A stretch of DNA of 64,000 nucleotides, from contig NZ_DASYHI010000015.1 in the NCBI RefSeq assembly GCF_035998675.1, positions 310,001-374,000 on the forward strand, written 5' to 3'. Origin of the DNA: Telluribacter sp035998675. Its GTDB lineage: Bacteria > Bacteroidota > Bacteroidia > Cytophagales > Spirosomataceae. The number at the start of each line of letters is the position of its first letter. Position 1 is the first letter of the stretch. The translations under genes were made by a program, and so were the position numbers. Positions 43,555 to 52,579 of the stretch are shown in pieces. A model generated the notes under the pieces. The model searched no databases, was not told the DNA's origin, and worked only from the letters and a program-made list of their open reading frames with translations.

Positions 43555-45905
43555 GACCTATCGCACACTACATACTACTCCTTTTGGTTGGACTACTCCT
43601 GGGAAGCTGTTCGGTCAGCCGTTATCTGCCTCCCAACGAGAGTCTGTACGTAGGTGGTAGTGTTAAGGTTGAGCCCGATTCGGCCGCCCGCAATCAGGTA
43701 TCAGGCCTGGAAGACCAGCTGGAGGGGCTGCTGCGTCCCAATCCGAATAAGACCTTGTTCGGCTTTCCCTATAAAGTCTGGCTCTACTACGTAATTGGTG
43801 AACCCAAGCGGGAAAATGGTTTCCGGAGCTGGTTCAGAAACAAGCTCGGCGAACCGCCGGTATTTGTCACGCCACGTATTGTAGCTACCAATTCACAAAT
43901 CATGGAAGCCTACATGGGCAACATTGGGTACTTCCGGTCTACGGCAACGGGGCAGCTGGTCGATAAAAAAAACCAGACCGCAAAGGCAGAATATACGGCC
44001 TTCGTGAAGCCAAGGTACTATATCAATGAAATAAACTTTGTGGTTCATGACAGTAGTGAGTTTAGCAAAAACCTGCTCGAAAGTGAGAAAAAAACACTGT
44101 TACGGGTTAACGACCCCTATCGTTTTGAAATTATTGAAGCCGAACGCCAGCGGATTGACCAGTTCCTGAAAACCAAAGGGTACTACTATTTCAGCCCTGA
44201 CTACCTCATCATGGAGGTAGACTCCACCATCGGGGAGCACAAGGTGAATTTGTACCTGCAACCAAAGCTCACGACTCCCCAGACCGCGCTTAAGCAGTAC
44301 TACATCAACGAAATTTACGTCTACGCTGACTATGACGCACCCTCACCGGATACCCTGCCCAGTCTGTCGCGGTTACGCCGGGGACTTCATATTGTAGACA
44401 AAGAGCGAACCTTCAAGCCCCGGATATTTGATGATGCCATTGGGTTTCAGACGGGCATGCGCTACAACAGCGAAATGCACGACGTATCCCTTTCGCGGCT
44501 AACTAACCTCCGAAACTTTAAGTTTGTCAAGAACCGTTTTGAGCTGATTCCCCGCTCCGACTCCGCCCTCCTGAATGTATATTACTATCTGACCCCTTTG
44601 CAGAAGAAGTCACTGCGTACCGAGCTGAGCGGTGTAACAAAGTCCAATAACCTGGCTGGTACCCAGGTCAGCCTGACCTGGAGTAACCGCAATGCTTTCC
44701 GCGGCGCCGAACAACTGCGCCTGACCAGCAACGTAGGCCTCGACTTCCAAGTAGGTGGGGGAAGCCGCAACCTGGGCAATGACTTCGTACGATTCAACAA
44801 TCAGGGGGAACTATCATTCCCTCGTTTTCTTATTCCTTTTTTCAAGTATGACCCCGTAGCAAACCAGGCTCTCCCCAAGACGATCCTGACTGCCGCCTAC
44901 GAAACACTAAGACAGAAGGGCCTTTACACCCAGACTTCCGCCCGCACCCAGTGGGGGTACGTCTGGCAGCGCAACTCCGAAGTGGAGCATTCGCTTACCC
45001 CCTTTGGCATTAACCTGATCCGCCCTACTAATATCACGGAAGCCTTTGTTGATTCGATATTCACTAGCAAAAACCCACAAGACATTCTGCGCTTTCTCCG
45101 AATTACTGAGAACCGGCTCATCCTCGAATCGCTGTATACCATTTCGTACCACCCTACTCCCAAGCCCTACACCAGGCACCGGTTCCTGCTCAATGGGGGT
45201 ATCAACCTGGCGGGTAACCTGGCGGGCCTCATTGTCAGAAACGGTCGCGAAGATAGTGAGGTCAGAGGTCAGATATTTGACATACCCTACGAGCAGTTTG
45301 CCCGGTTTGACGGGGAAGTACGCTACTACCTCGACCTGTCGCCCAAAATGCGCCTGGCCAACCGATTTATTGGTGGCCTGGGTATACCTTATGGCAACTC
45401 GTTGGCATTACCCCAATTCAAGCAGTACTTTGGGGGAGGTAGTACCGGTATCCGCGCCTTCCGCGCCCGTACGCTGGGACCGGGCGCCTACCAGGCCGAC
45501 TCCGTTACACGATCAATATTTGGGAATAATTCTTTTGGAGACATTCGGCTCGAAGCCAATACCGAACTCCGGTTTGACATTACCTCCATCATTGAAGGAG
45601 CCGCCTTCGTTGACGCCGGTAATATCTGGAACTACCGCAATGATGAAAATGGATACCACGGACCAGAGTCGGTATTTACCAAAGAATTCTACAAGCAGAT
45701 AGCCGTGGGGGGTGGAGTAGGCCTTCGGCTGGACTTTACGTACCTGGTACTCCGGCTCGACCTGGCTACGCCTTTCCGAAAGCCCTGGTACACCCGGCTC
45801 CCGAACAAAGAAAACGCGTGGGTATTCGACGAATTTAATTTTCGCAGCAAAGCCTGGCGTCAGGAAAACCTGGTGCTGAATATAGCGGTGGCGTATCCGT
45901 TTTAG
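43551..45905 (+). CDS. TamL-type BamA/TamA-family lipoprotein barrel
   Basis: A 784-residue outer-membrane protein. The signal ends in the lipobox LGSC, so the N-terminus is lipid-anchored at Cys20, as in the TamL variants of Bacteroidota. Three POTRA-like segments span about 130-380 (KPRYYINEINFVV, YYINEIYVYADY). The 16-strand barrel follows, with the motif GGGSTGIRAFRARTLGPG near 640 and the closing strand LNIAVAYPF. It completes the pair with TamB. Lipid anchoring is the main difference from the E. coli TamA. Confidence 0.93.
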   Translation: MRPIAHYILLLLVGLLLGSCSVSRYLPPNESLYVGGSVKVEPDSAARNQVSGLEDQLEGLLRPNPNKTLFGFPYKVWLYYVIGEPKRENGFRSWFRNKLGEPPVFVTPRIVATNSQIMEAYMGNIGYFRSTATGQLVDKKNQTAKAEYTAFVKPRYYINEINFVVHDSSEFSKNLLESEKKTLLRVNDPYRFEIIEAERQRIDQFLKTKGYYYFSPDYLIMEVDSTIGEHKVNLYLQPKLTTPQTALKQYYINEIYVYADYDAPSPDTLPSLSRLRRGLHIVDKERTFKPRIFDDAIGFQTGMRYNSEMHDVSLSRLTNLRNFKFVKNRFELIPRSDSALLNVYYYLTPLQKKSLRTELSGVTKSNNLAGTQVSLTWSNRNAFRGAEQLRLTSNVGLDFQVGGGSRNLGNDFVRFNNQGELSFPRFLIPFFKYDPVANQALPKTILTAAYETLRQKGLYTQTSARTQWGYVWQRNSEVEHSLTPFGINLIRPTNITEAFVDSIFTSKNPQDILRFLRITENRLILESLYTISYHPTPKPYTRHRFLLNGGINLAGNLAGLIVRNGREDSEVRGQIFDIPYEQFARFDGEVRYYLDLSPKMRLANRFIGGLGIPYGNSLALPQFKQYFGGGSTGIRAFRARTLGPGAYQADSVTRSIFGNNSFGDIRLEANTELRFDITSIIEGAAFVDAGNIWNYRNDENGYHGPESVFTKEFYKQIAVGGGVGLRLDFTYLVLRLDLATPFRKPWYTRLPNKENAWVFDEFNFRSKAWRQENLVLNIAVAYPF

Positions 45906-45936
45906 AAGCGGAAGTACCTAGTCGGCGGGGGTACTT

Positions 45937-46341
45937 CTAACGTATCTCCTGACAGAGCTCTACCAGTACCCCGTTGGTACCTTTGGGGTGCAGAAAACAC
46001 ACCAGTTTGTTGTCAGCGCCCCGTTTGGGAATGTCGTTGAGCAGGGTAAACCCCTCCGCTTTCAGACGCTCCATTTCGGCTTCGATGTCCGCTACTTCAA
46101 AGGCGATGTGGTGGATACCCTCTCCTTTCTTTTCAATAAACTTTGCAATGGCACTATCGGGCCGGGTGGCTTCCAGCAGCTCTATCTTCGTCTGATTAAT
46201 CTTAAAAAAAGAAGTAGTTACCCCTTCGGCTTCTACGGCCTCATGCTTATAGGGCGCCGCGTTAAAGAGTTTGGTAAAAAGGTCATCCGAAGTCGCCAGA
46301 CTCCTGACTGCAATCCCTATATGTTCAACGTTGGTCAGCAT
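45937..46341 (-). CDS. mce: Methylmalonyl-CoA epimerase
   Basis: A 134-residue protein of the vicinal-oxygen-chelate fold. The metal ligands are in EHIGIAV (H7), HHIAFEV (H77/H78) and GVLVELC (E128). It interconverts (S)- and (R)-methylmalonyl-CoA in the propionate pathway. The mutase genes are not in the window. It is followed on the minus strand by no partner, while RsgA lies 85 bp upstream in the same direction. Confidence 0.9.
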   Translation of the reverse strand: MLTNVEHIGIAVRSLATSDDLFTKLFNAAPYKHEAVEAEGVTTSFFKINQTKIELLEATRPDSAIAKFIEKKGEGIHHIAFEVADIEAEMERLKAEGFTLLNDIPKRGADNKLVCFLHPKGTNGVLVELCQEIR

Positions 46342-46425
46342 GGGTTGCTTAAAGTAGGTAAAGTAAAAGGTACGGGTAAGCCAGGCCGGTAAGTACTACT
46401 TAGAGCCGGGCGCTGCGGACAGGTA

Positions 46426-47355
46426 CTACTTCCGGTTGTCCTGGTTCCCCAGCATACTCAGGTAGCTTTCAAAGCGGCTGATAGAAATATGGCCACTCTC
46501 GACGGCATCTTTAACCGCGCAGCCGGGTTCATTAACGTGCAGGCAGTTGTGAAAACGGCATTCGTTCAGCAGTTCCCGCATCTCGGGAAAATAGTGACTA
46601 ATTTCGCTTTGTTCCATTTCCGCCAATCCCAGTTCTTTGATGCCGGGCGAATCAATCAGGAAAGTACCCGGCCCCAGCTCAAACATCTCGGCAAAGGTAG
46701 TAGTATGAACGCCTTTATTGGCAAAGGACGAGACGTTCTGCGTACGCAGGTCCAGCCCGGGCGCTATGGCGTTAACCAGGGAAGATTTACCTACCCCCGA
46801 GTGCCCCGACAGCAGGGATATTTTTCCGTGCAGTAGCTGGCTGAACTCTTCCAGACCCTCGGCTTCCGTAGCGGTAGTAGTAAGGCAGCGGTAGCCCAGG
46901 CTTTCGTAAAGATCTATCAGTTCCTGTTGAAATTCTTTGGCTTCGTTATTAAGTAAGTCCTGCTTGTTAAAAATAAGTACGCCCGGTATCCGGAACGACT
47001 CGGCCGTCACCAGAAAGCGGTCTACAAAGCCCAGGGAAGTACGCGGAAATACCAGCGTTGCTATCAATATAGCCTGGTCAACGTTAGCGGCCAGCAGGTG
47101 AGCGTGGGCCGTTTTGTGGACCGACTGGCGGATAATGTAGTTGTCGCGCGGCAGAATATCCAGAATAATGCCGGTGTTCTCCACCTCATCTTCCACATCG
47201 TACTGTACCCGGTCTCCTACGGCAATGGGGTTGGTAACCTTCAGGTCTTTTATCTTGAACTTCCCCTTCAGGCGACACTGCCAGATATGACCGTTTGCCT
47301 TATCCCGAACGTCGTACCACGAGCCCGTGGAACGCATGACTAATCCTTCTTTCAA
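46426..47355 (-). CDS. rsgA: Ribosome small subunit maturation GTPase RsgA
   Basis: A 309-residue circularly permuted GTPase. The permuted order is visible: G4 NKQD near 131, G1 GHSGVGKSS near 181, G3 DSPG near 236. An OB-fold opens the protein (STGSWYDVRD), and a zinc finger closes it (CRFHNCLHVNEPGC near 265-278). It aids late 30S maturation. The start is a TTG at 47355, kept because the residues before STGSWY align with relatives; an ATG at 47337 would be six codons shorter. Confidence 0.93.
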   Translation of the reverse strand: MKEGLVMRSTGSWYDVRDKANGHIWQCRLKGKFKIKDLKVTNPIAVGDRVQYDVEDEVENTGIILDILPRDNYIIRQSVHKTAHAHLLAANVDQAILIATLVFPRTSLGFVDRFLVTAESFRIPGVLIFNKQDLLNNEAKEFQQELIDLYESLGYRCLTTTATEAEGLEEFSQLLHGKISLLSGHSGVGKSSLVNAIAPGLDLRTQNVSSFANKGVHTTTFAEMFELGPGTFLIDSPGIKELGLAEMEQSEISHYFPEMRELLNECRFHNCLHVNEPGCAVKDAVESGHISISRFESYLSMLGNQDNRK

Positions 47356-47676
47356 ATCTAAAACCAGTAATGTAAAGTCTTCTTTATATCAACTATAACG
47401 CTACGAATATAGAGAAGTTTATTGCAATAGCATTTCTGCGGCTGCCAGGCGCACTGGCTTTACTACTTTTCACTCCTCTTCCGGTACTTTATAACCGCAC
47501 TGCTTAAATTAAAATTATTAAGAACAGACAGGTACTTTATAAATAGTTTTAACTAATTTAGAATCAGAAGGGACAATATGCCCCCAAATAACCTATTCTA
47601 TTTTCTTTGTTACTATATTTATCGAAAATGGAAAACTTGTGTAATCCATACCCAAACACGCTAGCCGCCAATTCGT
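47356..47676. other. AT-rich intergenic region with divergent promoters expected
   Basis: A 321-bp gap between the divergent rsgA and ROK genes. It must hold two promoters. TATATTTA at about 47613-47620 is a weak -7 candidate for the ROK gene, and CAAATCTA at 47353-47360 is one for rsgA. No hairpin, repeat or small gene was found. Confidence 0.35.
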
Positions 47677-48900
47677 ATGAGTTCTATTTCTGAGGAGCCT
47701 AGTTCAGTTATTGATATACGTAAAAACCGCCTTAGAAGCAACCTCCTCCTCGAGTTGTTCCAATCAGGTGATACCTCCATAAATAAAATGGCCCGGCTCT
47801 TCCACGCCAGTATTCCCTCGGCCACGGCCATCGTGAACGAGCTGATGCGGGAAGGATGGATGATAGAAACCGGAACGGGTCCGGCCCGGGCCGGACGGCC
47901 CCCGGTACTTTACGGCCTCAACCCCCAGAAGTACCTGACGCTGATCATGGACATTAACCGGCACGACACCCAGCTGGTTATTTTTGACCTGAGAAACCAA
48001 CTCATTGTACGGCGGCAGATCGACCTAAAACTCGACGATACGGCTACCTTCCTGGACCGCCTCCTGGCCGAAGCCGATAATTTTCTGGAATACCACGACA
48101 TCCGCCGTGACCGGCTGTGGGGAATCGGTATTTCAATGCCGGGCCTCATCAATGCGCAGTATGGTATTAACCAAACCTATCTGAGCCTGACCAGTCCCGG
48201 CGAACCTCTCACTACCCGCATCGGCGAGCATTTTCAGCGTCCTATTTGCCTTATTAACGATACCCGCGCCACCACCATCGGGGAGTACCGCTTCGGGCTG
48301 GCCAAAGACAAATCACACGTACTGACCATCAACAGTGACTGGGGCATTGGGCTGGGTATCCTGCTCAACGGAGAAGTATTCAATGGCGCGTCGGGATACG
48401 CCGGTGAGCTGGGGCACATACAGGTACGGCCGGATGGCCTGCTCTGCCACTGTGGAAAAATCGGCTGCCTGGATACCGTGGTATCAGCGCTGGCGCTTAT
48501 CCGTCAGGCGCAGGAAGGTATACAGGCCGGCCGCGCCACCATACTGCCGCAGATGGTACAGGGCAACATCGACAGCCTGGATACCAACCACGTTATTGAG
48601 GCGGCCCACGCCGGCGATGAATTTTCAATAGACTTGCTGAGTGATGTAGGTACTGAACTGGGCAAGGGTCTGGCTACGGCGGTCCACCTGTTCAATCCCG
48701 AGATAATCATTGTCAGTGGGGTGCTGGCCGGGGCCGGTCCGTTCATCTCTAACCCAATCGAGCAGGCTATAAATAAGTACTGCCTGGCCGACTTTAAGAA
48801 TAACCTTTCGCTGCGTATATCCCAACTGGGTACCAGGGCCCGGCTGCTGGGGACCCAGGCGCACCTGTTTGAGCATCTGATAGCCCGGGAGTTTGTATAA
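47677..48900 (+). CDS. ROK-family transcriptional regulator
   Basis: A 407-residue ROK protein. The N-terminal winged HTH (about 20-75, SNLLLELFQSGDTSINKMARLF) is followed by a ROK kinase-like domain from about 85: GISMPGLI near 149, NDTRATTIGEYRFG near 194 and the zinc motif GHIQVRPDGLLCHCGKIGC near 246. The His and three Cys zinc ligands are intact, as are the sugar-binding residues. Such proteins repress sugar utilisation genes until the sugar binds. No target operon is adjacent. Confidence 0.9.
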   Translation: MSSISEEPSSVIDIRKNRLRSNLLLELFQSGDTSINKMARLFHASIPSATAIVNELMREGWMIETGTGPARAGRPPVLYGLNPQKYLTLIMDINRHDTQLVIFDLRNQLIVRRQIDLKLDDTATFLDRLLAEADNFLEYHDIRRDRLWGIGISMPGLINAQYGINQTYLSLTSPGEPLTTRIGEHFQRPICLINDTRATTIGEYRFGLAKDKSHVLTINSDWGIGLGILLNGEVFNGASGYAGELGHIQVRPDGLLCHCGKIGCLDTVVSALALIRQAQEGIQAGRATILPQMVQGNIDSLDTNHVIEAAHAGDEFSIDLLSDVGTELGKGLATAVHLFNPEIIIVSGVLAGAGPFISNPIEQAINKYCLADFKNNLSLRISQLGTRARLLGTQAHLFEHLIAREFV

Positions 48901-48915
48901 ACGACGGCGCAGGTA

Positions 48916-50238
48916 CTAAGGCGTGTACCGCTCCACTACGCCCAGTACCTGTTGGGTAGCTCCGGTACGGGTCAGTACATACTGGCGGCAGCTTTCCCCC
49001 TTCTGCTCGCGCAGGGTACTATCCTGAAGCAGCGGAAGTACCTGCTGGCTGAGCTGCGCAGTATCCTGCACGGGCTGCGCCCCTCCCAACTCAACCAGGT
49101 CTACGGCTTCCTGAAACTTCTGGTACTTTTTATTACCGAAAAATACCGGCAGGCCAAAGGTAGCCGCTTCGAGTATATTATGGAGTCCGGTACCGAACGC
49201 CCCTCCCACGTAGGCCAGGTACCCGTAGCGGTACAACGACGACAGCATTCCTATATTATCAATAAACAGGCACTGGAATGAATCGGTACTTACTGATTCA
49301 CCGGACGCATAGGCCGAGTAGCGCAGAGACGGTTGGGTCAGTTGCTGCCGCCACCGCTCTATTTCTTCCCCGTGGATTTCGTGGGGCGCTATGATAACTT
49401 TAAGAGGTACCGTTACGGTATTCAGAAACGGAATAAGTACCTGCATATCGGCTTCCCAGGCCGAGCCCACAACCATACAGAGGGAGCCATTCACAAAAGC
49501 GGCTATCTCGGGCAGCTCCCGCGTGGATGCGGCAATTTGTTTGACCCGGTCAAAGCGGGTGTCACCAGCCAGCGTTACTGAATGAATACCTATTCGATGC
49601 AAAAGCGCCTGTGATTCCCCATTTTGTACCAATATGTGGTCAAAGTACCTCAATATATTTCGGTAAAATCCTCCGTAGGGGCGAAAAAAGAGCTGTTTAG
49701 GGCGAAAAATAGTCGAAAAAGAGAGGATAACCGCCTTTTGCCGCCGGAGCTCACCCAAGTAATTGTACCAGAATTCGTATTTGATAAAAAAAGCAAAGCG
49801 AGGTTGTACGATTTCTACAAATCGGCGGGCATTTTGGGGGGTATCAAGGGGCAAATAGCAGATATAATCGGCAAGGGCATAATTTTTTCGCACTTCGTAG
49901 CCGGAAGGAGAGAAAAAAGTAAGCAGGATAAAGTAGTGGGGATAGCGCTCCCGAAAGGCTTCTATCACCGGCCTGCCCTGTTCAAACTCACCCAGTGAAG
50001 CCGCGTGAAACCAGGCAACCGGACGCTGCCGGGTCCGGGTGGGAAGTTCATCCGCTATCCGTGGCAACAGTCCTTTCCTTCCCTCTACCCATAACCTGGC
50101 TTTAGGGTGAAACCAGGCAGCTACATGCATGACAAACAGATATAACCTGATGGATAACTGATAAATAAAAGCAGCCAAATGATGTAAACTTTGGAGATGA
50201 AAGTACAAAGCTACGCAGATTTCCTGTTTCAAAACCAA
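48916..50238 (-). CDS. waaA: 3-deoxy-D-manno-octulosonic acid (Kdo) transferase
   Basis: A 440-residue GT-B glycosyltransferase of the KdtA/WaaA family. The N-terminal helix (LAAFIYQLSIRLYLF) anchors it to the inner membrane. WFHAASLGEFEQGRP near 76, KYEFWYNYL near 152, and FVGGAFGTGLHNILEAATFG near 352 carry the family hallmarks. It attaches Kdo to lipid A, so the organism has a lipopolysaccharide core. The start given is a TTG at 50238; a second TTG at 50178 would give a more typical N-terminus. It is divergent from the next gene by 21 bp. Confidence 0.88.
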   Translation of the reverse strand: MVLKQEICVALYFHLQSLHHLAAFIYQLSIRLYLFVMHVAAWFHPKARLWVEGRKGLLPRIADELPTRTRQRPVAWFHAASLGEFEQGRPVIEAFRERYPHYFILLTFFSPSGYEVRKNYALADYICYLPLDTPQNARRFVEIVQPRFAFFIKYEFWYNYLGELRRQKAVILSFSTIFRPKQLFFRPYGGFYRNILRYFDHILVQNGESQALLHRIGIHSVTLAGDTRFDRVKQIAASTRELPEIAAFVNGSLCMVVGSAWEADMQVLIPFLNTVTVPLKVIIAPHEIHGEEIERWRQQLTQPSLRYSAYASGESVSTDSFQCLFIDNIGMLSSLYRYGYLAYVGGAFGTGLHNILEAATFGLPVFFGNKKYQKFQEAVDLVELGGAQPVQDTAQLSQQVLPLLQDSTLREQKGESCRQYVLTRTGATQQVLGVVERYTP

Positions 50239-50259
50239 AACCTATAAACAAACAAAGCA

Positions 50260-50640
50260 ATGAATAACCGCCCACAAGATCAAGAAAATGACAATGGTGA
50301 AGAGGCCAGAAATAAGCTTGATACCATGAGTGAAGTACTGGAAGAGCTTAAAGAGAGAGGCTATAGGTACGACTTCAATCTGACCGCTCATGCCATTGAG
50401 TTTTTTGAAGATGGCAAGCCTATGACCCTTTCACCGGATGAATTTGAGATTATAGAGGTACGTCGGTTTGAGGGACCATCAAGTCCGTCAGACAATGCTA
50501 TATTATATGTTATTGAATCGAATTCCGGACTTAAAGGTACTCTGGTCGACGCCTATGGCGTTTATGCCGATACCCTGTCGCATGAAATGATCAAGAAACT
50601 GGATACTCGCTACATTACGGCCCGGTACAAGCCGGACTAA
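50260..50640 (+). CDS. Conserved small protein of unknown function
   Basis: A 126-residue acidic soluble protein. DTMSEVLEELKERGYRYDFNL opens a helix-rich domain, and LSPDEFEIIEVRRFEG, LKGTLVDAYGVYAD and HEMIKKLDTRY are well-kept segments. Similar Bacteroidota proteins are often labelled phosphoribosylpyrophosphate synthetase, but the sequence has none of the motifs of that enzyme, so that name should not be used. No signal peptide or membrane segment. Confidence 0.7.
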   Translation: MNNRPQDQENDNGEEARNKLDTMSEVLEELKERGYRYDFNLTAHAIEFFEDGKPMTLSPDEFEIIEVRRFEGPSSPSDNAILYVIESNSGLKGTLVDAYGVYADTLSHEMIKKLDTRYITARYKPD

Positions 50641-50667
50641 TGAAACTTTATGAGTACCAATGCGGGT

Positions 50668-50697
50668 TTTATACAGGAGCACCCGCTCCTGTATAAA
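50668..50697 (+). terminator. Terminator between the small-protein gene and ytxJ
   Basis: A perfect 13-bp stem (50668-50680 with 50685-50697) with a 4-nt loop, 27 bp after the stop. The T-run is weak (TATAAATAGG), so ytxJ may be transcribed by readthrough. Confidence 0.65.
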
Positions 50698-50725
50698 TAG
50701 GTACCCGAAACAAAGGAATTGATTT

Positions 50726-51079
50726 ATGAATAACTGGACCCCGCTTGAAAACGAAGCCCAGCTGGCCGCAATCGAACAGGAATCACACGAATATCCGGTA
50801 TTGATTTTTAAGCACAGCACCCGCTGTTCCATTAGCGCCACCACCTGGGCCCGGCTGGAACGCAACTGGAAAAAAGAAGAAGTAGGCGACCTGCAACCCT
50901 ACTATCTGGACCTGATAAGTTTTCGTTCCCTGTCTAACCGGCTTGCCCAGGCCTATGCCGTCGAGCACGAGTCTCCGCAGGTACTGCTGATCAGCCGGGG
51001 AGAATGCGTATATAATGCCTCTCACTTCGACATTAGTTTTGATACTATCAGGCAGCAGGTAAACGCTATTGAGGCGTAG
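50726..51079 (+). CDS. ytxJ: Bacillithiol system redox-active protein YtxJ (DUF2847)
   Basis: A 117-residue monothiol bacilliredoxin-like protein. The thioredoxin-like KHSTRCSIS has its active cysteine at C34, and SPQVLLIS near 84 is the cis-Pro region. The family accompanies bacillithiol synthesis in Firmicutes and Bacteroidota, removing bacillithiol from proteins. C34 is followed by Ser rather than the usual Pro. An OsmC-type peroxide protein is convergent, 59 bp away. Confidence 0.85.
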   Translation: MNNWTPLENEAQLAAIEQESHEYPVLIFKHSTRCSISATTWARLERNWKKEEVGDLQPYYLDLISFRSLSNRLAQAYAVEHESPQVLLISRGECVYNASHFDISFDTIRQQVNAIEA

Positions 51080-51103
51080 ACGCCCTATATCTTATCAAAA
51101 AGA

Positions 51104-51133
51104 GAGAGCCGGATGACCTGTCATCCGGCTCTC
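51104..51133. terminator. Bidirectional terminator between ytxJ and osmC
   Basis: A perfect 13-bp stem (51104-51116 with 51121-51133), 4-nt loop, A-rich before and T-rich after. It serves both convergent genes. Confidence 0.85.
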
Positions 51134-51138
51134 CTTCT

Positions 51139-51567
51139 TTATACTTTCTCCGATACATTCCACGCGAACGTAATAGCCTGCGTAATATCCGGATGCAGAC
51201 TCAACGCGACCGGGCAGGTGTGGGCAGCCCGCTCAAGCCGGGCCCGCTCCTCAGCGGTCAGCTCGCGGTCGGTGAGCATACCTAGCTTTACCTCTATCCG
51301 TACAATCCGCCGGGGAGCATCAGCTGACATCCCCTTGGTTATCTCCATGTCTGAGCCTTTCAGGTCTATGCCATCGCGGCGGGCCGCAATACCCATAATG
51401 GTTATCATACAGCTTCCCAGGGAAGCGGCCACCAGGTCGGTTGGGGAGAAAGCTTCGCCCCGGCCCTGGTTGTCAGTTGGGGCGTCGGTAATAATGGCGG
51501 TCCCGGACTGCACATGAGTAGCTTCGGTACGCAGCTCCCCTAAGTATTCGGTTTTGATTGTAGGCAT
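51139..51567 (-). CDS. OsmC-family peroxiredoxin-like protein
   Basis: A 142-residue OsmC-fold protein. The two cysteines of the redox pair are C53 in LGSCM and C118 in HTCPV. They react with organic or fatty acid hydroperoxides in this family. EAFSPTDLVAASLGSC is the OsmC signature. Whether it is the Ohr, OsmC or YhfA subtype is not clear. It is transcribed alone, convergent with ytxJ. Confidence 0.88.
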   Translation of the reverse strand: MPTIKTEYLGELRTEATHVQSGTAIITDAPTDNQGRGEAFSPTDLVAASLGSCMITIMGIAARRDGIDLKGSDMEITKGMSADAPRRIVRIEVKLGMLTDRELTAEERARLERAAHTCPVALSLHPDITQAITFAWNVSEKV

Positions 51568-51714
51568 TTCGGTTCTTTTTTCGTTATAAGAACATAAATT
51601 TACAAAAAACAGTTAATGAGGTACCCTACCCGTAAAGTTTAAGATTAATTTTCCTAAATTCACTTATAGAAAAAGGAAAACTGAAACCCGATTTATGACT
51701 AGCAACTTATACGT

Positions 51715-52476
51715 ATGAATCCCTTGAAATATATGGTGGCGGGTACTTTTGCCCTGCTACTGATGACAGACTCCTGGGCGCAGCGGCGTACCGATCCCGA
51801 AGCCGAAGCAGAAATGTACAATTCTGTTTCGTCGGTAGGTGTAACGACCAATACCAACTCGGGTATTCTGGGTGGATTTGTGTATCGTCATTCCAAGGCC
51901 CTGCCCACTTTGCTGATGGGCAAGCACCAGTTCAGGTACCTGGCGCTGGAACTGGTTAACGTTAAGCACCCCAAAGAGCTGCCTTCCCAAAACTTCATTA
52001 CGGGCTCCCGCTTTACCTATGGCAAACAAAACTACCTGTTTGTTATCCGTCCCGAGTACGGCCGGGAGGTCATGTTTTTCAACCGCCATTCCGACGAAGG
52101 TATTTCTATCAGTGGTATTGTAGCGGCGGGTCCTTCTATCGGCCTCGAAAAACCCTACATTATTCAGTTTCAGAGCAGGCCCGGTGTTATTGTATCGGAG
52201 CCCTACGATCCGGCCCGGCATGCCCAAACTGAACTTATCGTTGGGTCGGGCAGCTTTTTTCAGGGATTTGATAAAACCAGTCTGGTACCCGGCCTGCACC
52301 TGAAAACCGCCCTCAGCTTTGAGTTGAGTGCTTTTCGGGATAATATGACCGGCCTGGAGATAGGATTTCTGGCCGAGGCTTTTTCGCGTAAGATTATTAT
52401 TATGCCGTTTGCCCAAAACCGCAGTTTCTTTACTTCGGGTTACGTGACGCTCTACTTTGGCAACAAGAAACAGTAA
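51715..52476 (+). CDS. Exported protein of unknown function, possible outer-membrane barrel
   Basis: A 253-residue protein with a signal peptide (about 1-22, ending TDSWAQR). The mature part has alternating beta-like segments (GFVYRHSKALPTLLMG, FRYLALELVNVKH, YVTLYFGNKKQ). The order GKHQFRYLALELVN followed by KQNYLFVIRPEYGRE recurs in a Bacteroidota family of exported proteins without a known function. The lipA gene follows 104 bp later on the same strand. Confidence 0.6.
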   Translation: MNPLKYMVAGTFALLLMTDSWAQRRTDPEAEAEMYNSVSSVGVTTNTNSGILGGFVYRHSKALPTLLMGKHQFRYLALELVNVKHPKELPSQNFITGSRFTYGKQNYLFVIRPEYGREVMFFNRHSDEGISISGIVAAGPSIGLEKPYIIQFQSRPGVIVSEPYDPARHAQTELIVGSGSFFQGFDKTSLVPGLHLKTALSFELSAFRDNMTGLEIGFLAEAFSRKIIIMPFAQNRSFFTSGYVTLYFGNKKQ

Positions 52477-52491
52477 CTATCACTACCTTTG
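52456..52491 (+). promoter_or_regulatory. Possible lipA promoter
   Basis: TTTG (52456-52459) and TACCTTTG (52484-52491), spaced by 24 nt instead of 19-21. It lies 88 bp upstream of lipA ATG 52580. Partly inside the upstream gene. Confidence 0.35.
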
Positions 52492-52579
52492 CTACCTGGT
52501 TTGGGATAATTAAAAATGTATGACGCTGGCGTAGCCCGATTACCGTTGGCTATGGCCCTACTACTTAGTGACTGCACTT

